DNA from: CAZMVY01 sp964617875
GTDB lineage: Bacteria > Planctomycetota > Phycisphaerae > UBA1845 > PWPN01
DNA: 64,000 nucleotides
Direction of reading: 5' to 3'
Assembly: GCA_964617875.1 (NCBI GenBank)
Contig: CAZUAI010000022.1
Location: 6,104 to 70,103, forward strand
Shown here: positions 16,482-25,667 of the stretch, piece after piece
How the letters are laid out: each line of letters begins with the position of its first letter
Numbering within the stretch: the stretch's first letter is position 1
The notes under the pieces: model-generated
Told to the model about the DNA's origin: nothing
Databases searched by the model: none
What the model saw: the letters and a program-made list of their open reading frames with translations, nothing else
Translations under genes and position numbers: made by a program

Positions 16482-18695
16482 ATGGCACGACGCAACCCTC
16501 CTGAGGTCGCCGTGGCGAAGGCGGGTCGAGGCCCCGGTTCGTCGCCGTCCGTGCGCCCGCGCCCCTACGCGGGCCCGGCAGCCGTGATTCTGCTCGCCTT
16601 CGCAGCCTATGCCAACAGCCTCGGCAACGGCTTCACGTATGACGACCGCTCGATCGTCCTCGGCCATCCGGCCGTCCTCGAGGAGCATGACGGGAGACCC
16701 GTTCCCTGGTATCAGGCCTGGTTTGTCCCTTACTGGCCCGAGACGAACCGTCGAACCGATCTCGACGTGCTCTACCGCCCGTTCACGCTGCAAACCTATG
16801 CCTGGGACATGCGCTTCCTGGGACCGAACGGCGGCTGGTTCCACCTGGTCAACGTAGCCCTGCACGCCCTGGTGAGCGTGGGCGTGTGGTGGCTGGGACG
16901 GCGGCTGGCCGAATCCCCGGCGGCCGGCGTCGTCGCGGGATGCGTCTTTGCCGTACACCCGATTCACACGGAGGCCGTCGCCAACATCGTCGGCCGGGCC
17001 GAGATCCTCGCGGCCGCCGGGATGCTCGGGGCCCTGTACGCGCTCGACCGGACGCTGAGCACATCCGGCCGTGGACGCGTTGCGCTATGGGCCCTGGCGG
17101 CGGCCCTGGCGGCGGCGATCGCGATGTTCAGCAAGGAGAGCGGCGTCGCCGTCGTGCCGACGACGGCGGCATTCGCCTGGTGGCGATGGCGGGCCGACGG
17201 GCATCCGCGAACTCACTGGCTGCGGGCGGGGCCGATGCTCGCGATCATGCTGCTGATCTTCGCGGCGTACCTGTCGGCCCGCTATCACGTTTGCGGCAAC
17301 CGCTTCCGCGTCGACGCGCAGATCATCGGCTCGGGCAACGTGCTGCACCAGACCTCGGGCCTGCCGCGGGCGCTGACCCCCCTGTCGCTCTTCGGCCGGT
17401 ACGTCGGCCTGATGCTCTGGCCCGGCCGCCTGCTGGCCGATTACTCGTATGCGGTTGTCACACCCACAACGTCGCCCGCCGAACCGTTCTTCGTGCTCGG
17501 CGTCATCGCACTGGCATTGGTGGTCGCGGAAGCCATCCGCTCGTGTCGAGGAACCGGCGCCACGTTCGTCACGATCACCGGATGGGCGGCGACCTACGTC
17601 CTCGTAAGCAACAGCCTCGTGCTGATCGCGATCATGATGGCGGAACGCTGGTTCTACGGCCCGTCGCTCTGGCTGACGGTCCTTGTCGTCGTCGCCGTGC
17701 ACCAACGGCTCCGGACGCGGGTTGGCGAGGAACGCCGGCGGCGGTGGGCAGCGGCCGCGTGGCCGCGCGTGCTCTTCGCGATCGCCCTGCTTGCCCTCTG
17801 CGCGCGGACCTGGGTGCGCAACCCCGACTGGCGGGACCTCCAGACGCTGTTCGAGCACGACCTGCATTCGCTGCCGCCGGGCAGGCGAAGCGTCCACGTC
17901 CTCGGGCACCTGTCGACCGCCTATCTCGCCCAAGGGCGACTGAAGGAGGCCGAGGCCCTTGCACGGGAAGCGGCACAGACAGCCCCCGAAAATCCTCAGG
18001 CGCAGGCCGCGCTGGGCAACGTCCTGGTGGCGACGGGCCGGGCCGCCGAGGCCGTCCCCATCCTTACGGAAGCGCTGCGCATGACGCCCCACAACGTCGA
18101 GATCCGCGCCGCACTCGACCGCGCCCGCTCCAGGGCGGCGGGCATCGACGTCGACGCAAGCCTTCAGCAGGCCCTGGCCGCCGTTGCGAAAAACCCCGCC
18201 GACCCGGAAGCCCACTATGCCGCAGGCCGCTTTCTCGAGGACACGGGCGATTTCGCCGCCGCCGTCGAGCATTTCAAGCGGGCCGCCGAGATCAGGCCCG
18301 ATGACCGGGCGGCCTGGCTGGGCTGGGCGCGATCGCTGGCGGCGGCGTCCCGGCCCGAAGAAGCCGTGGACGTGTACGATCGCATCCTCGCCCGCTGGCC
18401 CGGAGCCGACGGATGGGAGGCCCACGCCAACATTGCCCTCCAACTCATGAACAGGCCGTTCGGCAAGCTCTATCAGCCGGATCGAGCCGTACGCCATGCC
18501 GAACAGGCCCTCGAACTCGGACCGGCCGATATGAAGGTGCAGCTTACGCTGAACCTCGCCGAGGTCTGCGCGAACTGCGGCCGGCTCGATCGGGCAATCC
18601 GGCTGTTTGAAGAGGTCCAACGACAGTTGCCGCCCGACGACCCGCAGCGCGGCCGGCTCCAGGAGCGGATAGACTACTGGCGAAAGCAGCGGTGA
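16482..18695 (+). CDS. TMTC-like polytopic glycosyltransferase with TPR tail (copy 1)
   Basis: A 737-residue protein with an N-terminal TM segment (about 28-45), then LGNGFTYDDRSIV, LYRPFTLQTYAWDM and HPIHTEAVANIVGRAEILA. These are hallmarks of the TMTC family (transmembrane TPR proteins that mannosylate proteins in eukaryotes). The luminal-loop region RPFTL and the DUF1736-like part follow (about 250-400, GRYVGLMLWPGRLLADYS), then several TM segments and 4-5 TPR units (about 470-737, AYLAQGRLKEAEALAREAAQ, EAHYAAGRFLEDTGDFAAAVEHF). Protein O-mannosylation or another dolichol/undecaprenyl-sugar transfer is inference. Copy 2 follows 15 nt downstream. No Shine-Dalgarno; see the promoter entry. 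Confidence 0.88.
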   Translation: MARRNPPEVAVAKAGRGPGSSPSVRPRPYAGPAAVILLAFAAYANSLGNGFTYDDRSIVLGHPAVLEEHDGRPVPWYQAWFVPYWPETNRRTDLDVLYRPFTLQTYAWDMRFLGPNGGWFHLVNVALHALVSVGVWWLGRRLAESPAAGVVAGCVFAVHPIHTEAVANIVGRAEILAAAGMLGALYALDRTLSTSGRGRVALWALAAALAAAIAMFSKESGVAVVPTTAAFAWWRWRADGHPRTHWLRAGPMLAIMLLIFAAYLSARYHVCGNRFRVDAQIIGSGNVLHQTSGLPRALTPLSLFGRYVGLMLWPGRLLADYSYAVVTPTTSPAEPFFVLGVIALALVVAEAIRSCRGTGATFVTITGWAATYVLVSNSLVLIAIMMAERWFYGPSLWLTVLVVVAVHQRLRTRVGEERRRRWAAAAWPRVLFAIALLALCARTWVRNPDWRDLQTLFEHDLHSLPPGRRSVHVLGHLSTAYLAQGRLKEAEALAREAAQTAPENPQAQAALGNVLVATGRAAEAVPILTEALRMTPHNVEIRAALDRARSRAAGIDVDASLQQALAAVAKNPADPEAHYAAGRFLEDTGDFAAAVEHFKRAAEIRPDDRAAWLGWARSLAAASRPEEAVDVYDRILARWPGADGWEAHANIALQLMNRPFGKLYQPDRAVRHAEQALELGPADMKVQLTLNLAEVCANCGRLDRAIRLFEEVQRQLPPDDPQRGRLQERIDYWRKQR

Positions 18696-18710
18696 GTCCG
18701 CAAAGCACGA

Positions 18711-20924
18711 ATGAGCAGGCCGGTCAAAGACAAACAAGCGAAGGCGGCAAAACTCGCCGGAACCCCGGCCCTCGCGGCACGACCACGCCTCCGAGCCCTG
18801 GCCGGCCCGGTGGGCGCGGCCGTGCTGGCCGTGGTCGCCTACGTCAACAGCATCGACAACGGCTTCACGTTCGATGATGTGACGATTGTCCGCGAGAACC
18901 CGGCCGTCCTGCCGGAGCACCAGGGCCGTCCGGTTCCCTGGTACCAGCCCTGGCGCGTTCCCTACTGGCCCCAGACCAACGTCCGGCTGGACATCGACAT
19001 CCTCTACCGCCCGCTCACCGTGCAGACCTACGCCTGGGACATGCGGCTGGCCGGGCCGAACGCACCGTGGTTCCACCTCGTCAACATCATCCTGCACGCC
19101 GGGGTCAGTACGGGTGTGTGGTGGCTGGGCCGGCGGCTATCCGGCTCGAGCGCCGCGGGCGTCGTCGCCGGGTGGGTGTTCGCGGTCCACCCGATCCACA
19201 CGGAGGCGGTCGCCAACATCGTGGGGCGTGCCGAAATCCTCGCCGCGGGCGGCGTCGTCGGGGCACTCTTCGTCATGGACCGGCTGTTTGCGTCCGGGGG
19301 CCGGCGTGCGGCGGCCTGGGGTGTTGCGGCGGTCCTTGGCGGCGCCGCCGCGATGTTCAGCAAGGAAAGCGGTGTGGCCGTGATACCGACCGCCGCCGCA
19401 TTCGTATGGTGGCGGTCGCGGGCGGCGGGTAACGCCCGCACGCACCGGCTTCGGGCCGCGCCGATCCTCGCCGGCCTGCTGCTCTGCTTCGGCGTCTATC
19501 TCGCGATGCGCTACCACGTCTGCGGCGGGCGCCTCCGCATGGAAGGATACATCACGGGCGTGGGCAACCTGCTTCGCGGGGAATCGTTGCTCGCGCGTGT
19601 CCTGACGCCCGTATCGCTCGTTGGCCGATACACCGGCCTGATGCTGTGGCCGGCGCGGCTGCTGGCCGACTACTCCTACGCCGTCGTCGCGCCCACGCGC
19701 TCGCCGCTCGAACCCTGCTTCCTGCTCGGCGCGCTGACGCTCGTGTTGATGGCCGTCGGCGCGGCGGCTTCGTTCCGCGGCCGGCGGGCCGCCCTCGCCG
19801 TCACGGTCGGCTGGGCGGCGTCGTACTTCCTGGTCAGCAACAGCGTCTTCCTCATCGTCGTCCTGATGGCCGAACGCTGGTTCTACGGCCCTTCGGTGTG
19901 GTTGACGATCCTGGGCGTGTTGGGCGGTCAGTGGCTCATCCGACGGTGTCTTCCCGCCGTCGCGCAGGAACGCCTCCCGACCGCCCGGTGGCCGTATGCC
20001 GTGTTCGCCGTAGTCCTGCTCGCGCTGACCGGGCGGACCTGGGCACGCAACCCCGACTGGCGCGATCTCCGATCGCTCTTCGAGCACGACCTGCGCGCCA
20101 CCGCGCCGGGCCGACGGAGCGTATTCATCACGTCGTCCGTGGCGGGCATGTATTGCGAGCAGGGCCGCCTCGCCGAGGCCGAGGCCCTGGCACGCGAGGC
20201 GGTGGAAACGTACCCGGACAGCCCCGACAGTCTGGCGGCGCTCGCCCGGGTCATGCTCGCCACGCGCCGGTACACCGAGGCCGTCGAGTTGCTCACGCAG
20301 GCCCGGCGGATGGCGCCCAGCGACCTCGGCATCCGATCGACGCTCGAGCAGGCGCAATCCGCCGCCGCCGGGATCGACCTGCGGGGAAGCCTGCGACTGG
20401 CGGAGGAGGCCATCGCCCGGGACCCGCACAACGTCGAGGCCCACTACGCAGCCGGCAGCGTCCTCGAGCAGTTGGCCGAGTTCGACCGGGCGGCGGAACA
20501 CTACCGGCGAGCCGCGGAACTGGACCCGAACAACCGCCCGGCGTGGATGAGCTGGGGCCGTGTCCTCGGCATGGCGAACCGGCCGGTCGAATCGCTCGCC
20601 GTCCATGAAAAGATCATCGCGCGATGGCCGCCGTCCGAGTGCTGGGAGGCACACGCAAACCTGCCGCTGCTGCTTGTGAACCCGGCCCTTCGCAACCAGT
20701 ACCCGCCGGAGCGCGCCATCCGTCACGGCGAGACCGCGCTTGCGTTCTGCCCGCCCGAAAAGCGGATCGACCTGACGCTCAACCTGGGTGAAGTCTGCGC
20801 CCAGTTCGGCCGGACGGACCGGGCGATCGAACTCTTCGAAAGCGTGATCCGCCAACTCCCGCCGGACGACCCCCAGCGACGCCGCTACCAGGAGCGCGTG
20901 GACCACATGCGACGACGGCAGTGA
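18711..20924 (+). CDS. TMTC-like polytopic glycosyltransferase with TPR tail (copy 2)
   Basis: Also exactly 737 residues and collinear with copy 1: IDNGFTFDDVTIV, LYRPLTVQTYAWDM, HPIHTEAVANIVGRAEILA, GRYTGLMLWPARLLADYSYA, then the TPR region (AEALAREAVETYPDSPDSLA, EAHYAAGSVLEQLAEFDRAA). By eye the membrane part is roughly 70 percent identical to copy 1 and the TPR part less so. The 15-nt gap means one transcript. Divergence is greatest in the N-terminal 30 residues and in the TPRs, suggesting different protein partners or acceptors (inference). Confidence 0.88.
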   Translation: MSRPVKDKQAKAAKLAGTPALAARPRLRALAGPVGAAVLAVVAYVNSIDNGFTFDDVTIVRENPAVLPEHQGRPVPWYQPWRVPYWPQTNVRLDIDILYRPLTVQTYAWDMRLAGPNAPWFHLVNIILHAGVSTGVWWLGRRLSGSSAAGVVAGWVFAVHPIHTEAVANIVGRAEILAAGGVVGALFVMDRLFASGGRRAAAWGVAAVLGGAAAMFSKESGVAVIPTAAAFVWWRSRAAGNARTHRLRAAPILAGLLLCFGVYLAMRYHVCGGRLRMEGYITGVGNLLRGESLLARVLTPVSLVGRYTGLMLWPARLLADYSYAVVAPTRSPLEPCFLLGALTLVLMAVGAAASFRGRRAALAVTVGWAASYFLVSNSVFLIVVLMAERWFYGPSVWLTILGVLGGQWLIRRCLPAVAQERLPTARWPYAVFAVVLLALTGRTWARNPDWRDLRSLFEHDLRATAPGRRSVFITSSVAGMYCEQGRLAEAEALAREAVETYPDSPDSLAALARVMLATRRYTEAVELLTQARRMAPSDLGIRSTLEQAQSAAAGIDLRGSLRLAEEAIARDPHNVEAHYAAGSVLEQLAEFDRAAEHYRRAAELDPNNRPAWMSWGRVLGMANRPVESLAVHEKIIARWPPSECWEAHANLPLLLVNPALRNQYPPERAIRHGETALAFCPPEKRIDLTLNLGEVCAQFGRTDRAIELFESVIRQLPPDDPQRRRYQERVDHMRRRQ

Positions 20925-20964
20925 CGGGCCGCCCGATGTCGCCGCCGCAGCGGCCCGTCGGCGG

Positions 20965-22266
20965 CTACAGCACGATCTGCTCCGACGCCGGATCGAAACG
21001 GGCCACCTTGCCGCTGCGAAGCGCGAGAACGCCCATCTGGAGCGCCGTCTGCACGCGATAGGCCAGGTCCACCGGGCCCGGTGTTTCCCGTTGCCGCGTC
21101 CGGCAGCATGTCAGAAAGTCCCGCCAGAATCGCAGTAAATCGTCCGCGTGTTCGATCGGAAACCGCTGCGCCTTCTTCTTCGACTCCGCCGCCGGGGTGA
21201 AGATGATCTCATTGCCCTCGAACGTCAGCGTGCCCTCCCAGCCGCGAATGATCGGGCTGCGGCCGAGCGGGCCCCTCGGCGTGCCGCCGGCGAAATTGTT
21301 GCCCTGCGTGCCCAGCAGGGCGATCGTATACTTCTCCGGGTAATCGATCAGCATGTTGAACGTGTCCGGCACCTCGCGTTCCTGGTACCGGAACTTGCCG
21401 CCCGTGGCCACGACCATGCTCGGCATGTTGACGTCGAGCACCCACGCCACCGGGCTGAAGCAGTGCGGGAACAGGTCCGTCGCCGGGCCGCCCGAGTAGT
21501 CCTCATACATCCGCCAGCGGAAGAAACGGCTGGCGTCAAACGGCCGTTTCGGCGAATCGCCCAGAAACGCCTCCCAGTTCAGATCGCGCCCGGGTTGCGC
21601 ATTCGGATCGTCGATCGGCATGCCGCGCTCGCCCCAGTCACCGACCCGGAAGTACCCCGCTTCGGCGTGGATCGGCTGGCCGATAAGCCCGTCCTTGACG
21701 AGCTTCCTCGCCTGGTGCCACGCCGAGTCCGACATGTACTGCACGCCAAGCTGGAACACGCGGCCCGACTTCTTGACCTCGGCGACCATCTGCCGCGTCA
21801 GCTCGAATTGCCGCCAGTGCGTCACCGGCTTCTCGCAATAGACGTCCTTGCCCGCGCGGACGGCGTCGATTACCTGCTGACCGTGAATGTGGTCCGGCGT
21901 CGCGATGCACACGGCATCCACATTCGAGTCGGCGAGCAGTTCGCGATGGTCCATATACGGCGTTCCGCCGTACTTCGCCGCCGCCCGCTCCACACGCGGC
22001 CGGTAGACGTCGCACACGGCGACGATCCCCACGTTCACGCCGGCGCCCTTCAGCAACGTTATGGCGTCCATGTGGTTCGTGCCGCGGCCCCCAACCCCGA
22101 TAAAACCTATCCCGATACGCTCGTTCGCCCCGCGTGTCGCCGTCGATGCCCGGGTCAATCGGGCGGCCCCCACGACGGCGGCCGTCGCCGCCAGGCCAAC
22201 GCCCCGGACAAACTCACGACGGGTGGAACCGCCCACCATACCCGACCGTTCAACTCGCTTGGACAT
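20965..22266 (-). CDS. Tat-exported Gfo/Idh/MocA-family oxidoreductase
   Basis: A 433-residue NAD(P)-dependent oxidoreductase. Twin-arginine signal STRREFVRGVGLAATAAVVG near residues 14-33. Rossmann motif IGFIGVGGRGTNHMDA, then IVAVCDVYRPRVERA, VCIATPDHIHGQQVIDAVRAGKDVYCEKPVTH, with the conserved EKP. The C-terminal part (RDLNWEAFLGDSP, PATDLFPHCFSPVAWVL) matches the planctomycete secreted subgroup. The start at 22266 has GGAGG 8 nt upstream; the reading to 22386 is rejected. It converges with the TMTC pair. Substrate unknown, probably a sugar or inositol derivative. Confidence 0.92.
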   Translation of the reverse strand: MSKRVERSGMVGGSTRREFVRGVGLAATAAVVGAARLTRASTATRGANERIGIGFIGVGGRGTNHMDAITLLKGAGVNVGIVAVCDVYRPRVERAAAKYGGTPYMDHRELLADSNVDAVCIATPDHIHGQQVIDAVRAGKDVYCEKPVTHWRQFELTRQMVAEVKKSGRVFQLGVQYMSDSAWHQARKLVKDGLIGQPIHAEAGYFRVGDWGERGMPIDDPNAQPGRDLNWEAFLGDSPKRPFDASRFFRWRMYEDYSGGPATDLFPHCFSPVAWVLDVNMPSMVVATGGKFRYQEREVPDTFNMLIDYPEKYTIALLGTQGNNFAGGTPRGPLGRSPIIRGWEGTLTFEGNEIIFTPAAESKKKAQRFPIEHADDLLRFWRDFLTCCRTRQRETPGPVDLAYRVQTALQMGVLALRSGKVARFDPASEQIVL

Positions 22267-22505
22267 CGTCTGATCCTCCGTAGGCTCCTGCCGACCCGGA
22301 ATTCCCACAACCCGCCCCCGCGTACCAGAAGGGCACGCCCTGGACGAGAGCCGCCACTTGCCGAACCGGAAGTATATCGGCCCCACGCCCCGCGGGCCAA
22401 TCCCCCGCTACCCCCGGGGGCGGCAATAGCCCCCCCCGGGCTGCGTTCTTCCTTTCGATGGTGGTAGCTCAGCAGCAACAGGCCTTTAGAACAGGAGCAT
22501 GTACC

Positions 22506-23417
22506 ATGCGCTATCTGAGTATGTTGGGATTGGTCCTCTGTTCGACGGCGATCACACGCGGTCAGGATCGGCCGGAGCCCCGCCGCGAACGCCCGAATGT
22601 CGAGCGCATCTTCAACGCCCTTGACGCGGACCAGGACGGCAAGATCGACCGGACCGAGCTTGAAAGGAAGCTCCCCGAGATCATGGAACGCCTCCGCGAA
22701 CACCGGCCCGGCCAGGAGGCCCGGCGCGAAGGCCGTGATGAACCGGGGAAGCCGCGGGACGAGCAGCCGCAGCCCCCTCGCAAAGTACGCCCCGATGCGG
22801 AACGCACACGCCCCGCTGCCGACGCCCCCCCCGCCGGACCCGGCGGACCGCCGCCCGAGATGACCGAGCGAATGAATCAGATCGTTGAGCGGCGGATGCG
22901 GGAAATGATCGAACGACGCATGCCCGAGATCAAACAGCGGATCGAGCAGCTCGTCGAGCGGAAGGTCCGTGAGATCCTCTCGCGCGAACGCCCCGACCCC
23001 GCCGCCCCGCCGTCGCCGCGTGCCATGCAGCCCATGCGGCCGCCGTTCGAACAGCAGCCCCCGTTCGGCTGGCGCGACCGCCCGGCATTCCGCTACCCGA
23101 TGGGATTCATGCGCCGCCCGGCGTTCGGTCGGCAATCCCAGCGCGGCTGGTGGCCCCAGGCCGGAGGGCCGATGGGCCGTTCCGCCGCCCCGCCGTGGGC
23201 CGACCGAGCACAAGGACAACGCCCGCGTCCCTGCGATCGGCCCGAACTCGACCCCGACCGCCCCTGTGATCGGCCCGACTTCGATCGTGACCGCCCCTTC
23301 GACCGCAGGCCCGGTGGCCCGGCCGCCAGAGGCCCCGACCGGTCGAGGGGCGATCGCGATGACGGCCCCGATGACTCGCCAAGGTCGCCCCGGCACAGGC
23401 CGGAACCGGACCGATGA
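22506..23417 (+). CDS. Secreted EF-hand protein with Arg/Pro-rich low-complexity body
   Basis: A 303-residue protein with a signal peptide (MRYLSMLGLVLCSTAITRG). One clear EF-hand loop, DADQDGKIDRTEL (near 40-52), is followed by a helical charged region (MNQIVERRMREMIERRMPEI, about 120-165, possible coiled coil) and a C-terminus of Arg/Asp/Pro repeats (DRPCDRPDFDRDRPFDRR). Start chosen at 22506 because AGGAG lies 8 nt upstream and a signal peptide follows. A calcium-responsive surface or periplasmic protein is inference; no family recognised. Confidence 0.75.
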   Translation: MRYLSMLGLVLCSTAITRGQDRPEPRRERPNVERIFNALDADQDGKIDRTELERKLPEIMERLREHRPGQEARREGRDEPGKPRDEQPQPPRKVRPDAERTRPAADAPPAGPGGPPPEMTERMNQIVERRMREMIERRMPEIKQRIEQLVERKVREILSRERPDPAAPPSPRAMQPMRPPFEQQPPFGWRDRPAFRYPMGFMRRPAFGRQSQRGWWPQAGGPMGRSAAPPWADRAQGQRPRPCDRPELDPDRPCDRPDFDRDRPFDRRPGGPAARGPDRSRGDRDDGPDDSPRSPRHRPEPDR

Positions 23418-23438
23418 CGGACACAGCCCCGGCCGTGA

Positions 23439-23466
23439 TTGACGGGGCGGTCCCGGGAAGCATAAT
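23439..23466 (+). promoter_or_regulatory. Promoter of the second Gfo/Idh gene
   Basis: TTGACG (23439-23444), 16-bp spacer, CATAAT (23461-23466), about 120 nt before the start codon at 23590. Confidence 0.5.
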
Positions 23467-23589
23467 GGGTGTTTCGCCGATCCGGCGCCGAGGCCGGGCC
23501 CGGCTGATGCTGGCTTCCCGAGGGTCGGGACCGTTCCGGGCAACGTGAAACCGTACGGCGGTTCGGGTGGGCGCATGGAGGAATCCTCG

Positions 23590-24873
23590 ATGGAACGCGA
23601 CAAGAGCGGCGATCTCTCGCGAAGGCAGTTCGTCAAGACGACGGCGGCGGCGATGGCCGCATCCAGCGTTCTCCCGAAGCTGGCCCGGGGCCAGGCGTCC
23701 GGCAAGGCGTTGACCGTAGGCGTGGTCGGCTGCGGCGGCCGCGGAACCGGCGCGGCCATGGACGCGATGAACGCGGACCCGAACGTCAGGGTCGTGGCGC
23801 TGGCCGACGTGTTCAAAGATCGGGTCGATGGCTGCCGCGCGACGCTGAAGGAAAAGAACAAGTGCGACGTTGACGAGAAGATGTGCTTCGTCGGCTTCGA
23901 CGCCTTCCGGAAGATCCTCGAAACGAAAGTGGATTACGTGATCCTGGCGACGCCGCCGTACTATCGGCCGGAGCAGTACGCCGCCTGTGTTGACGCCGGC
24001 AAGCACGTATTCATGGAGAAGCCCGTGTGCGTGGACCCGGTCGGCGGCCGGAAGATGCTCGCGGCGGCCGAGAAGGCCGTGCAGAAAGGCCTCTCCACCG
24101 TCGCCGGAACACAGCGCCGCCACCAGAAGAGCTACATCGAGACGATCAAGCGCCTCCGCGACGGGGCGATCGGCAAGATCCTCTCGGCGCAGGCCTACTG
24201 GAACAGCGGCCAGTTGTGGTATCGCAAGCGGGAGGCCGGCTGGACGGACATGGACTGGATGATCCGCGACTGGGTGAACTGGGCGTGGCTCTCCGGCGAC
24301 CACATCGTGGAGCAGCACGTGCACAACCTGGACGTCATCAACTGGGTCCTCGGGACGCTGCCGCGCAAGGTCGTGTCGATGGGCGGCCGGGCACGCCGCG
24401 TCACGGGCGACCAGTTCGACTTCTTCAGCTCCGATTTCTCCTATCCGAACCCCGACGCCCCGGACAAGCCCGACATGGACATCCACGTGCTCAGCCAGTG
24501 CCGGCAGGTAAACGGCTGCGCGAACGACGTCTCGGAACGGGTGATCGGCGAGAAGGGCGTCTCGAACTGCAACGGCTGGATCAGTTGCGTCAGCGAGAAG
24601 ATCGAGGGCGGAACCAACCCCTACGTGCAGGAGCACAAGGACCTGATCGAGGCGATCCGCAGCGAGAAGATCCTCAACGAGGCCCGGCAGGTGACCGAAT
24701 CGACGTTGTGCGCGGTGATGGCACGCATGTCGGCCTACACCGGCAGGGCCATAACGTGGGACGAGATGATCAACTCGAACCTGGTGCTGTGCCCGCCGGG
24801 ATATGAGCTGACCGAGGAGAACATCGCCGCGGGCGTCATCAAGGCTCACATTCCCAGGCCGGGTTCGGTCTGA
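23590..24873 (+). CDS. Tat-exported Gfo/Idh/MocA-family oxidoreductase (second)
   Basis: A 427-residue relative of the protein at 20965. Tat signal LSRRQFVKTTAAAMAASSVL (about 8-27), Rossmann motif VGVVGCGGRGTGAAMDAM, ALADVFKDRVDGC, VILATPPYYRPEQYAACVDAG, and FMEKPVCVDPVGGRKM with the conserved EKP. The C-terminal half includes QRRHQKSYIETIKRLRDGAI and VNWAWLSGDHIVEQHVHNLD. The start at 23590 has GGAGG 8 nt upstream; two earlier in-frame ATGs (23545, 23575) lack one. Substrate unknown. It is not closely similar to the first copy, so this is not a recent duplication. Confidence 0.92.
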   Translation: MERDKSGDLSRRQFVKTTAAAMAASSVLPKLARGQASGKALTVGVVGCGGRGTGAAMDAMNADPNVRVVALADVFKDRVDGCRATLKEKNKCDVDEKMCFVGFDAFRKILETKVDYVILATPPYYRPEQYAACVDAGKHVFMEKPVCVDPVGGRKMLAAAEKAVQKGLSTVAGTQRRHQKSYIETIKRLRDGAIGKILSAQAYWNSGQLWYRKREAGWTDMDWMIRDWVNWAWLSGDHIVEQHVHNLDVINWVLGTLPRKVVSMGGRARRVTGDQFDFFSSDFSYPNPDAPDKPDMDIHVLSQCRQVNGCANDVSERVIGEKGVSNCNGWISCVSEKIEGGTNPYVQEHKDLIEAIRSEKILNEARQVTESTLCAVMARMSAYTGRAITWDEMINSNLVLCPPGYELTEENIAAGVIKAHIPRPGSV

Positions 24874-24934
24874 AGAGATCCTCCGTCGCCCGCTGGCGGC
24901 GGCAAACGGAAGAAGCCCCGCTCGTGAGCAACGC

Positions 24935-24965
24935 GAGGCCCCTGTCGGCAAACGACAGGGGCCTC
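24935..24965. terminator. Bidirectional 13-bp terminator-like hairpin
   Basis: GAGGCCCCTGTCG and its exact complement are separated by 5 nt, between convergent genes ending at 24873 and 25128. No long T-tract is present on either side. Confidence 0.55.
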
Positions 24966-25014
24966 GTCCGTTCTCAGAAGCGCCCTGCGGAACGGCCCGG
25001 AAAAGGTGCCCGAT

Positions 25015-25038
25015 GGACAAACGGAGAAGCAGAAGAGA
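25015..25038 (+). repeat. Octamer array, plus-strand purine-rich
   Basis: Three 8-bp units (GGACAAAC, GGAGAAGC, AGAAGAGA) downstream of the Gfo/Idh gene and in its sense direction. Same family as the neighbouring array at 25085. Confidence 0.4.
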
Positions 25039-25084
25039 TCATGTGCCGGAAGGCTGCGCATCGACCGTCGCCGGCGTGAGCCCC

Positions 25085-25156
25085 TTCTCGCTTTCGCACG
25101 CTCCCGCTCTCGCACCTTCTCAACCTCTCACCTTCGCACATTCTCACTCTGCCGCT
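25085..25156 (-). repeat. Nine-unit octamer array overlapping the folK stop
   Basis: Nine consecutive 8-bp units without indels. On the plus strand they read TTCTCGCT, TTCGCACG, CTCCCGCT, CTCGCACC, TTCTCAAC, CTCTCACC, TTCGCACA, TTCTCACT, CTGCCGCT; the minus-strand consensus is near GGTGAGAA. The folK stop codon (25130-25128) lies inside, so the last eight codons of folK are part of the array. Confidence 0.7.
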
Positions 25157-25667
25157 CTTCCGCCGGGATGAGCACGACGCCCGGTTCATGTATGAGTTCA
25201 GCGCCGGGACGAAGCCGGTCGGCGATGGCTTGCAGCGGCTCGCCCGTCGTCGGATGGGGCAGATCGGGCGCGAGTTCGGCGAGGACGACGGCAAGGTAGG
25301 CGCGCCTGAGGATGTCCGGCGAGGGCAGCTTCAGTTCCGGTGAGTCGAACACGACCGTCCCGTAGAGGCAGAGGTCGAGGTCGATCGTTCGCGGCGCGTA
25401 CTTGTCCGCCGTGCGCGTCCGGCCGAGGTCGGCCTCGATCCGACGGAGTTGCTCGCGAAAGCGAAGCGGGGCGACGACCGTTCTCAGCAGCACGGCGGCA
25501 TTGAGGTAGTCCGGCTGCGGCCGACTCCCCAGCGCCGGATTCCGATACACGCGTGAGGCCGCGAGGACCTCCCCCAGGCCGCGCAGCCGTCCGGCGGCGA
25601 GCGGCAGGTAGCGGCCGGGCTCGATGTTCGACCCGAGCGAAACGAAGGCGGATTGCGGCTCAGGCAA
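25128..25667 (-). CDS. folK: HPPK, 6-hydroxymethyl-7,8-dihydropterin pyrophosphokinase FolK
   Basis: A 179-residue folate-pathway kinase that transfers pyrophosphate from ATP to hydroxymethyl-dihydropterin. Seen: FVSLGSNIEPGRYLPLA, VYRNPALG, PDYLNAAVLL, the catalytic region RIEADLGRTRTADKYAPRTIDLDLCLYG (APRTIDLDL is the family signature), and HPTTGEPLQAIADRL. The start is taken as the TTG at 25667, which lies inside the last codons of folB (8-nt overlap) just after GAGGAC. The reading to 25772 would overlap folB by more than 100 nt. The final codons come from the octamer array. Confidence 0.9.
   Translation of the reverse strand: MPEPQSAFVSLGSNIEPGRYLPLAAGRLRGLGEVLAASRVYRNPALGSRPQPDYLNAAVLLRTVVAPLRFREQLRRIEADLGRTRTADKYAPRTIDLDLCLYGTVVFDSPELKLPSPDILRRAYLAVVLAELAPDLPHPTTGEPLQAIADRLRPGAELIHEPGVVLIPAEERQSENVRR

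Noticed and set aside
20965..24873. The two Gfo/Idh genes as a recent duplication
   Set aside because: Their sequences differ widely outside the Rossmann and EKP motifs and they are in opposite orientation.
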